Assembly: GCA_964585685.1 (NCBI GenBank)
Contig: CAZPEP010000016.1
Coordinates: 21,562-85,561, forward strand
Direction: 5' to 3'
DNA from: JALHVH01 sp964585685
GTDB lineage: Bacteria; Acidobacteriota; Aminicenantia; Aminicenantales; Saccharicenantaceae
DNA length: 64,000 nt
The notes beneath the pieces are model-generated. The model was given only the letters and a program-made list of their open reading frames with translations. It was not told the origin of the DNA and did no database searches. Made by a program: the position numbers and the translations under genes. Positions 41,196 to 47,380 of the stretch are shown here, one piece after another; position 1 is the first letter of the stretch, and every line of letters begins with the position of its first letter.

Positions 41196-43652
41196 CTATT
41201 TCTTGGTGCCGGGAGTGCCGACGATTTCATTTGACGATTTGAGGACCGACATGCCGGCTTCCATCGACTTGGGACATGTCTTGAAACCTTCATAGAAAGC
41301 CCGGCCCGCCTCGTCGAAGGATTTCGTGCGTGTGAGGAGCGACTGGATGTCCGGGATCATCTGCTTGGCGGTCGACATCAACTCGGCCCCTCCGGCCTTG
41401 GACGCAGCCCCGAGCTTGGTTGAAACGGCCGACCACTCCTTGAGAGTTTGGAGATAGTCGGTGAGAGCGTCGCTGCGGAAAGTCTCGACGCATTCGCCCA
41501 GACGGGCCAGCCCGCTTTGCAGAGTGGAGAGCCCTGCTTGGCTTGTGCCGATCCCTTGGGTTTTATCACAGCCGCAATTGCCGGGATCATAGGGGAGCCC
41601 TACCTGCCGAGGCGGACTGGTTGGCGGGGGCGGCGAGATCGGAGGCTCATCGCTCGGCGGCTCGCCGCCGGGCGGTTCCTGGGCCGGTGGTTCCTGGCCC
41701 GGAGGGGGTTCGGTTTCCGGAGTGGGCTCAGTCGGTTTCGGTGTCGGTTTTTTCGGATCGGTTTTGGGCGGTTTAGGCTCCGCGGGAGGCTCTCCCTGCC
41801 GGGGCGGCTCTCCGGTGCCCTTCCGGCAGATCTTCTGGCGACGGACGATATCCTCAATGACGCGACCCCAATGCTCGTGCCACTTAGCCGCCGCGGCCAT
41901 GCGATCCGCCGTGCTCATGAGGCTCCCCAGATGCTTCCCGAATTCCGTGGCGGCCTGCAGGGTCTCGATCGTGCCGGAGATCGCCTGTTGCATCGCCGAT
42001 CCGCCGAGCTCCACGATCATCTGAGAGACGTTGCTCACCTGGGACAGGGTGTCGCCGCCCTTCAGCGTATCCAACAGGTTGGAACCGACCCCGTAGATGC
42101 CGGAGGCGGTCTGGGCGGCCTTGCTGGCCCCGCCGGCCCCGCCGAGAGTGCCGATGATCAAGCCACCCGTCTTGATGAGCAGGTTGCCGGTGGAATCGGC
42201 GATCTTATCGGAGGCCTCCTCGAATTCCTTCGAGCCGAGGGCATCCATGAAGTCCTTCTCGGCCGCTTTTTGAGCCTCAGTGGCGATGCGCGATTCCTCG
42301 GCGAGCTTGGCGATGGTTTCCTCGTCGCAAGGCACCACCTCGACGGTCACCACCGGTCCGAGCATGCCGCTGCACTTGATCCGGGCCTGAAGCGTCGTCT
42401 TCCCTTCGCGGACGCCCTGGAGCTGGATCGAATCGCCCAAGTTCACGGCGGTCAGAACGGCGGGATCGGCGTGCACATACTCGAGACGGTCCGCCGCATC
42501 GGCGGGCTTCACCATCACAGGTATCGTGCGGATGCCCGGGACGCGTTTCCCGTTGCCGTCGAATAGGGAGATCTGCGGGATGGGCTCTCCGCCGTTGAAC
42601 GATTCGACCTTCACGCACGCCGCCGGACGAGACGCCTGCGCGGTCTTCCCCTCCGGGCTGGTGTATTCGACATAAAGCGTGCCGCGACCCGGCGAAACGC
42701 CGCGCAGAGCGGCCGACGCGCCGTTGGCCTCGATCGAAAGGATCTCCTCTGGTTCGGCCCAGAAATGGTAACTGCCGCCTTCGGGCCGGCCCGTGGCTGT
42801 CATCCGTCCCTCGACTCCTTCCCCGAGCTCCGAACAGCCGTCCAGCGTGACCTCCACTTCAGATGCGGGCCTTTCGCCGCACTGAACGCTCCAGGAGATA
42901 TTCACCGAACCTTCCAACGCAATTTCGCGGCCATCCTTTTTCTGGTAGGAATGGGAAGCGCTGCCCGAAGCGAAAAATCCTCCATCCTTGCGCGGGGTGT
43001 AGGTCGCCTGCAGTTTCTTGACAAGATCAGTCATCTCGCCCTTGGCAGCCAACTGCAAGTCCTCCGGGCTTGCGAAGACCCAATTCTCAGCCAGCGAGGC
43101 AAACCCCAGCGTTTCCAGTGGGACGATTTCGTACGTCGGGGCGTTGGCACCCGGGTCCCAGCCGGTTGCATATTTCTCGGTCCCGGATGCCTTTCCATTG
43201 CAGTTCCTGAAAAAATCATCCACAGCGATTCGGATCTTGCAGGGCGGACTCGAATCGAGCTCGGCAATGCCGGAATTCGGCCATGAAGACTCCGGGTTTA
43301 TCGAGTAAGTCCACTTCTGCCAGGTTTCGACGCCTCCGCTATTGCTTAAAAGAGAACCCTTTCCATTGGCGGTCATGCGGTTCTTGTGGGAGACCATCTC
43401 AAGCGATATGTTTCCTCCACCATCGTCGCTTTTGATCTTGTATTCCACCGTCTCCGTCAACTGGGCGGTAAGCTCGTCATCAAGCTTGCCCTGATCCTTG
43501 CCTCCTGCGTTATGCGCCGAGGCCTTCACCGTGGCTTTTACAGTGAGAGTGACTTTGTCATTGCCCTTTGGGCTTTGACCCGAAGCATAAGCCAGTGAGG
43601 AGATTGCGGCCGTGGTGATGAGCAGCAAGTTGACGACTCTTCCATTTCTCAT
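41196..43652 (-). CDS. Large secreted protein with Ig-like and proline-rich regions, unknown function
   Basis: I do not recognise this 818-residue protein. It has a signal peptide (residues 1 to about 25, ending AYASGQ). Residues about 25-250 are beta-rich and hold few cysteines. About 300-470 resemble Ig-like or big domains (VKVESFNGGEPIPQIS, LQGVREGKTTLQARIK). About 475-620 is Ala/Gly/Ser-rich and helical. Residues 640-710 form a Pro/Glu-rich hinge (TEPTPETEPPPGQEPP) followed by a CGC pair and a helical C terminus. The ATG at 43652 follows TATATT by seven bases, so the message is predicted leaderless. It follows the XRE regulator gene on the same strand. Confidence 0.6.
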   Translation of the reverse strand: MRNGRVVNLLLITTAAISSLAYASGQSPKGNDKVTLTVKATVKASAHNAGGKDQGKLDDELTAQLTETVEYKIKSDDGGGNISLEMVSHKNRMTANGKGSLLSNSGGVETWQKWTYSINPESSWPNSGIAELDSSPPCKIRIAVDDFFRNCNGKASGTEKYATGWDPGANAPTYEIVPLETLGFASLAENWVFASPEDLQLAAKGEMTDLVKKLQATYTPRKDGGFFASGSASHSYQKKDGREIALEGSVNISWSVQCGERPASEVEVTLDGCSELGEGVEGRMTATGRPEGGSYHFWAEPEEILSIEANGASAALRGVSPGRGTLYVEYTSPEGKTAQASRPAACVKVESFNGGEPIPQISLFDGNGKRVPGIRTIPVMVKPADAADRLEYVHADPAVLTAVNLGDSIQLQGVREGKTTLQARIKCSGMLGPVVTVEVVPCDEETIAKLAEESRIATEAQKAAEKDFMDALGSKEFEEASDKIADSTGNLLIKTGGLIIGTLGGAGGASKAAQTASGIYGVGSNLLDTLKGGDTLSQVSNVSQMIVELGGSAMQQAISGTIETLQAATEFGKHLGSLMSTADRMAAAAKWHEHWGRVIEDIVRRQKICRKGTGEPPRQGEPPAEPKPPKTDPKKPTPKPTEPTPETEPPPGQEPPAQEPPGGEPPSDEPPISPPPPTSPPRQVGLPYDPGNCGCDKTQGIGTSQAGLSTLQSGLARLGECVETFRSDALTDYLQTLKEWSAVSTKLGAASKAGGAELMSTAKQMIPDIQSLLTRTKSFDEAGRAFYEGFKTCPKSMEAGMSVLKSSNEIVGTPGTKK

Positions 43653-43658
43653 GCCGCG

Positions 43659-43688
43659 AATATACCGCCGGCCGTTCGGCGAAGTCAA
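43659..43688 (-). promoter_or_regulatory. Promoter giving a leaderless transcript for the 818-residue gene
   Basis: On the minus strand TTGACT, 18 bases, TATATT. The -10 ends at 43659, so +1 falls on or next to the A of the ATG at 43652. The -35 lies across the stop of the regulator gene. No ribosome site precedes the ATG. Confidence 0.55.
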
Positions 43689-43909
43689 CCGTCCCCGCGT
43701 TGCTCTTTGTCGGCCTCTTCGTCGAACAGGAAAACCTCTTCGATAAGCAGGCCGAAGACTCTCGCGATGTTATGGGCCAGTCTCAGCGAGGGATTGTATT
43801 TCCCCTTTTCAAGGAAGACGATGGTTTCGCGCCTGACCCCGACCCGGCCGGCCAAATCGAGCTGGGAAAGGTCGTGCTTGGCCCGCAATTCCTTTATCCG
43901 ATTATTCAT
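43685..43909 (-). CDS. XRE-family transcriptional regulator
   Basis: The 74-residue protein is a single helix-turn-helix domain: NNRIKELRAKHDLSQLDLAGRVGVRRETI, quoted here in part as LSQLDLAGRVGV, and VFLEKGKYNPSLRLA. It is of the short type (YozG-like) that pairs with a small membrane protein. It overlaps the membrane gene by 8 bases. The palindrome at 44332-44348 is a candidate operator. The C terminus is acidic. Confidence 0.92.
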   Translation of the reverse strand: MNNRIKELRAKHDLSQLDLAGRVGVRRETIVFLEKGKYNPSLRLAHNIARVFGLLIEEVFLFDEEADKEQRGDG

Positions 43910-44300
43910 TTTTTATTCCAAAGAACTTCACTCCCAGCCAGCAGAACAGAAAGACGAGAGCCATGCCCATGATCCCCGCTCCAATCAGGCTGTGCGATGG
44001 CAGAGACGTCTTGTCGCTGATGTACATGACGAACAGCCACATATAGATGGAAATAAAATAAGAAAGCGAAGACGCCCGGGTCATCACCATCTTGGATAGC
44101 TCGTCTTCGCCCGGTTCCCGGCGCATGTGGCTCCGGAGCCTCGACACGCCGAGGAAGACGGCGAACCCGACCAGGACCAATACAATGCCGGCCCTCAGGA
44201 TCTCCTGAGGATTTCCCGAGATGTGGCCTTTGAGTGCCCATAAAGCCAGGGATCCAAGCACAAGGGCGCTGACCAGGAACATGACGATCGTTCTTTTCAT
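43902..44300 (-). CDS. Four-helix membrane protein (DUF2178-like)
   Basis: The 132-residue protein has four membrane segments (MFLVSALVLGSLALWAL, IVLVLVGFAVFLGVS, LSYFISIYMWLFVMYIS, IMGMALVFLFCWLGVKFF) and a charged loop RSHMRREPGEDELSKMVMTRAS. Such proteins are regularly encoded beside short XRE regulators; the joint role is unknown. GGAGGCCCA precedes the ATG. The pair is transcribed from the minus-strand promoter beside the 44.33 kb palindrome. Confidence 0.8.
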   Translation of the reverse strand: MKRTIVMFLVSALVLGSLALWALKGHISGNPQEILRAGIVLVLVGFAVFLGVSRLRSHMRREPGEDELSKMVMTRASSLSYFISIYMWLFVMYISDKTSLPSHSLIGAGIMGMALVFLFCWLGVKFFGIKNE

Positions 44301-44331
44301 TGGGCCTCCTAAATCCGAAAAGTGATATTAA

Positions 44332-44348
44332 TCTAACATAATGTTAGA
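44332..44348. promoter_or_regulatory. Palindromic operator candidate
   Basis: TCTAACATAATGTTAGA is a perfect 17-base palindrome. On the minus strand it lies downstream of a TTGACT (44359-44354), where it would cover the core promoter of the membrane/XRE operon. The divergent plus-strand promoter starts 33 bases away. An XRE dimer is the likely ligand. Confidence 0.55.
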
Positions 44349-44380
44349 AAAAGTCAACTTATTTTTTCATTTTTTAGGGA

Positions 44381-44409
44381 TTGACACTTCCACCCACTAG
44401 CCATATATA
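44381..44409 (+). promoter_or_regulatory. Strong promoter of the leader ORF and HEXXH gene
   Basis: Consensus TTGACA, a 17-base spacer and TATATA. The predicted start near 44416 is about 11 bases before the ATG of the 20-codon leader ORF. Confidence 0.7.
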
Positions 44410-44424
44410 TTTTTATGAGGTGAA

Positions 44425-44455
44425 CCATGGACCTTCATGAACCCGCGGTTTTGGG
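44425..44455 (+). repeat. Direct repeat, copy 1 (start of leader ORF)
   Basis: ccatgga-nn-ttcatgaacccgcgg, then ttttggg. It matches 46041-46071 at all but two positions; both copies start with ATG and encode MDxHEPAVLG. Confidence 0.85.
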
Positions 44456-44489
44456 GCCTGATAAGCAAAAAAGGAAGGTGAAGGATTGA
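44427..44489 (+). CDS. 20-residue leader peptide coupled to the HEXXH gene
   Basis: The ORF reads MDLHEPAVLGPDKQKRKVKD. It has a ribosome site (TGAGGTG) and lies right after a strong promoter. Its stop (TGA, 44487-44489) overlaps the TTG start of the next gene (44486), so ribosomes finishing it could restart there. The first ten codons copy the start of the aldo/keto reductase at 46043 (MDFHEPAVLG), suggesting a displaced 5' end rather than an evolved leader. Confidence 0.55.
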   Translation: MDLHEPAVLGPDKQKRKVKD

Positions 44490-46018
44490 ATAAGCCCATT
44501 CTTGGATGTTTAAAAACGGCTTTACTGATCGGTTTTGTATGGGCTATTCAAGGGAATCCCGGCTACGCCCGAAGCCCGATGGCTTCTCCCCAGGTTAACG
44601 ACGCTGTCAAAGAAGCCATCATCAAAGAAATAACGTCCTATTTGGATCAATTCAAGGGCGCTTGTTTTGCCGATGCTCCCTTCAGCATCGGCGACCCGAA
44701 AGTGTTTGGGGCGAAGATCAGCGAGAGATTGAACGAAATCATTGTCGGACAACAAGGGGCCGCTGAGATCGCGCTAAAGGCGCCGAAGTCCATCGCCTAT
44801 CACAATGCGGCTGAAAAAGGGCTTATTTGGAAGGATTACTGGGTTCAGCTGGTGTTTGCTTTCGACCCGCAAGCGATCCCGCAAGGGGGAGCCGGTTACG
44901 CCAATCGCCAGACGATGATGCACGAAATGACGCACCACATCGAGTGGCTGATTGGAAGAAAACAGCTTTCCAAAATTGAGGATCCGAAAACCAAAAAAAA
45001 GATCGACAACCCGATGTCCGAGCGAAACACCAATTATCAGGATCAGGTGATCAATTTATTGTGGGAATTGATCGTCCTTGGAGACTCCCAAAAATCAAAT
45101 CCTTCGAGAAATAAACAAACACGGCCTTCGATCATGGGCGAATATATCAGTGTATGGCAGGCCGTTGAGACCGAATTGGGTAAATTGCAGAAGGGATCTT
45201 CCGCCGGGAATCATTCGCCGGATAAGGACTTGAAAGACCTGACGGGCTTTAACGTGGAGCTTGGGAACATCCAGAAGTCATATCTCGACGGAAAATGCGG
45301 CCGTCATCTGCAGGATATGGCGAAGCTTTCCCTCAAGCTCCCGAAGATCAACCCGACGTTGGAGATCGAGGATAAGCCGGGGAAAGAACCCGGCGATCCC
45401 GTGACGGTGAAGGCCACCTTGGTCAATACGGACATGAATGAGATGTTGGTACCGGAAGAGCTGAAGCCCAAGTTCATATGGACGAAGCCGGACGGGAAAG
45501 ACAGCCATGACAACCCCGTCGATCTCACTCCGGTGCCGGAGCGCGAAGCGGACATCCCGGTGAAATTGGCGGTCACTTTTAATGAGAAGGAATATGTCAT
45601 TGCGCAGGCTGTTTACTATCTCAAAGCGGCCCCTGCGATCGGCGGAAGCAAAGCCGTCCTGCATATGGATATGTCGGTGCTCGACGATCTCAAGCCGAAT
45701 CAGACGTTCACCCTGACCGCTGCCGTCGAAAACATTCCGGCATCGGTCTCAAAGCTGAAATTCTCTTGGCTGGCTTCGGGGAATGCGCCCTTGCCTTCTG
45801 ATCCGCCGGTTCAGAAATACAACGCATGGTGCTTCCAGATCGTAACCCCCGTGAACGGTAAAGCCGCCTGCTCCATCACACTCAAAGAGAACTATTTCCA
45901 GCCTCCGGGCCAAGCGTATTCGTCTCCGCCACAAAAACTCCAACTCCTCGTCCAGGACGAACCTTATAATAAGATCGTCTTTCTCTCGGCGGATAAGGAT
46001 TATCGCGTTAAGCAATGA
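44486..46018 (+). CDS. Secreted protein with HEXXH zinc-protease motif
   Basis: The 510-residue protein starts at TTG after AGGAAGGTGAAGGA. It has a signal peptide (about residues 1-28, ending GYARSP). The core (30-270) contains RQTMMHEMTHHIEWLIG, a classic HEXXH zinc-binding helix. No family could be named; the third ligand is not evident, with glutamates at NLLWELIVLGD a candidate. Residues about 290-510 form two or three beta domains of Ig-like type, with a C-terminal cysteine pair (NAWCFQIV, KAACSITL). AT-richer than flanking genes. Along with the 818-residue protein it makes a secreted pair around the XRE unit. Confidence 0.7.
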   Translation: MNKPILGCLKTALLIGFVWAIQGNPGYARSPMASPQVNDAVKEAIIKEITSYLDQFKGACFADAPFSIGDPKVFGAKISERLNEIIVGQQGAAEIALKAPKSIAYHNAAEKGLIWKDYWVQLVFAFDPQAIPQGGAGYANRQTMMHEMTHHIEWLIGRKQLSKIEDPKTKKKIDNPMSERNTNYQDQVINLLWELIVLGDSQKSNPSRNKQTRPSIMGEYISVWQAVETELGKLQKGSSAGNHSPDKDLKDLTGFNVELGNIQKSYLDGKCGRHLQDMAKLSLKLPKINPTLEIEDKPGKEPGDPVTVKATLVNTDMNEMLVPEELKPKFIWTKPDGKDSHDNPVDLTPVPEREADIPVKLAVTFNEKEYVIAQAVYYLKAAPAIGGSKAVLHMDMSVLDDLKPNQTFTLTAAVENIPASVSKLKFSWLASGNAPLPSDPPVQKYNAWCFQIVTPVNGKAACSITLKENYFQPPGQAYSSPPQKLQLLVQDEPYNKIVFLSADKDYRVKQ

Positions 46019-46040
46019 GCTCTTTAAAGGAGCGTCGAAG

Positions 46041-46071
46041 CCATGGATTTTCATGAACCCGCGGTTTTGGG
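46041..46071 (+). repeat. Direct repeat, copy 2 (start of aldo/keto reductase gene)
   Basis: Second copy of the element at 44425-44455. It covers the start codon and first ten codons of the reductase gene. Confidence 0.85.
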
Positions 46072-46849
46072 ACGGACAGGCTTAAAGGTCGGACGCTTAG
46101 GCATCGCCTCGGGCTACGGAGCGCCCACGGAGGCCATCGAGGAAGCGTTCGAACGGGGCTGCAACTACTTCACGTGGGGCACGGTCATCAAGGGCTACTC
46201 CGCGCACATGCGCCAGGCGCTGAAGAATATCGTCGTGAAGGGACAGCGCGACCGCCTGGTTCTGGCCGCGTTCAGCTACGCTCATAACAATTTCTTCACC
46301 GAACGGCTGCTCGTTCGCGGTTTGAAAAGTGCCGGGCTGGATCATTCCGACGTCCTCATCCTTGGCTACTTCTCCCGTAGGCCGCCGCGGCGCCTTATCG
46401 ACGGGGCCCTGCGGATGAAAGAGAAAGGGCTCATCCGGTTTATCGGCCTCTCGAGCCACAACAGAAAGCTCCTCGGGGAGTTGGCGAAGACCGGAGAGTT
46501 CGACGTCATGCACCTGCGCTACAACGCCGCCCACCGCGGCGCGGAGACGGAGATATTCCCCTTTCTGGGGGGAGAGCGGCGGCCTGGGACCGTGTCCTTC
46601 ACCGCCACCCGATGGGGCAAGCTCCTGGACCCGAAAAAGATGCCGCCGGGCGAAAAGCCGCCGACGGCCGCGGACTGTTACCGCTTCGTTCTTTCCCATC
46701 CCGCCGTCGACGTCTGCATCTCAGGCGCCAAGACGCTGGAGCAGATGCGCTCGAACCTGGCCGGCCTCGAGGCCGGACCAATGTCGGAGGCCGAGCTCAC
46801 CCGCATGCGCCGCATCGGCGACCACGTCCACGGCCCGAAACGTCGCTGA
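46043..46849 (+). CDS. Aldo/keto reductase family protein, divergent active site
   Basis: The 268-residue protein has the AKR barrel: VLGRTGLKVGRLGIASG, EEAFERGCNYFTWGT, RMKEKGLIRFIGLSSHN and the C-terminal HPAVDVCISGAKTLEQM. The usual Asp, Tyr, Lys, His tetrad is not intact: NFFDTA reads NYFTWG, the ATK strand reads LAAFSY, and the LLHW strand reads ILGYF. Tyr may remain in KGYSAHM. It belongs to a divergent AKR subgroup whose activity is uncertain. AAAGGAG precedes the ATG. Upstream lies the HEXXH gene. Confidence 0.8.
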   Translation: MDFHEPAVLGRTGLKVGRLGIASGYGAPTEAIEEAFERGCNYFTWGTVIKGYSAHMRQALKNIVVKGQRDRLVLAAFSYAHNNFFTERLLVRGLKSAGLDHSDVLILGYFSRRPPRRLIDGALRMKEKGLIRFIGLSSHNRKLLGELAKTGEFDVMHLRYNAAHRGAETEIFPFLGGERRPGTVSFTATRWGKLLDPKKMPPGEKPPTAADCYRFVLSHPAVDVCISGAKTLEQMRSNLAGLEAGPMSEAELTRMRRIGDHVHGPKRR

Positions 46850-46875
46850 CGGGGCGTCACTCCCCCAAAAAAAAG

Positions 46876-46901
46876 GGGCCGCGACCCCAAGGCCGCGGCC
46901 C
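46876..46901 (-). terminator. Terminator of the HU gene
   Basis: On the minus strand an 8-bp stem (gggccgcg / cgcggccc) with a 10-base loop is followed by CC and then eight T, 25 bases after the HU stop. It may also slow reading from the reductase gene. Confidence 0.85.
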
Positions 46902-46925
46902 TTGCGTTCCTTGTGGAAACCGAGG

Positions 46926-47207
46926 TCAGCCGAGGATGGCGTCCTTGGCAGGCTTGCCGACGCGGAACTTTACGACGCGCTTGGCGGCGATTTTAATCGT
47001 CGCGCCGGTGGCCGGGTTGCGTCCCATGCGGGCCTTGCGGTTCACGAGGACCAGCTTGCCCAGGCCGGGGATCGTAAAGCCGTTCTTGGCGTTCTTGTAG
47101 GCCAGTTTCACGAGGGCCTGGATCGCCGCGTCGGCCTGCTTCTTGTTGATCCCGGCGGCGTCGGCCACGGCCGCTACGATCGCGCTCTTCGTCATCGCTT
47201 TTGCCAT
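46926..47207 (-). CDS. hup: HU-family DNA-binding protein
   Basis: The 93-residue histone-like protein has the signature GFTIPGLGKLVLVNRKARMGRNPATG and the DNA-arm region IKIAAKRVVKFRVGK. It compacts and bends DNA. N terminus MAKAMTKSAIVAAVADAAG is helix 1. GAGGAG precedes the ATG. It stands alone between a promoter and a strong terminator. Paralogs may exist elsewhere. Confidence 0.95.
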   Translation of the reverse strand: MAKAMTKSAIVAAVADAAGINKKQADAAIQALVKLAYKNAKNGFTIPGLGKLVLVNRKARMGRNPATGATIKIAAKRVVKFRVGKPAKDAILG

Positions 47208-47270
47208 TGATCATACTCCTCAATAAGATTTTCACGGGCGGCTCCCTATCGGACCCCCGTTGATCGTCGA

Positions 47271-47299
47271 AATATAAGCTGATTCCTGCGGAAAATCAA
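47271..47299 (-). promoter_or_regulatory. Promoter of the HU gene
   Basis: On the minus strand TTGATT, 17 bases, TATATT. The predicted start near 47264 leaves a leader of about 57 bases. Confidence 0.65.
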
Positions 47300-47333
47300 G
47301 TCCCCCGTGATTTTTTCTTCCGGCGTGTGCGCG

Positions 47334-47362
47334 TTGACATCGGTCCGGGCCTCGGCTAGAAT
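47334..47362 (+). promoter_or_regulatory. Promoter of the second sulfatase-like gene
   Basis: TTGACA, 17 bases, TAGAAT. Predicted start near 47369, 12 bases before the ATG. No clear ribosome site lies in that short leader. Confidence 0.65.
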
Positions 47363-47380
47363 GGTCGCCTCGAAACACTC

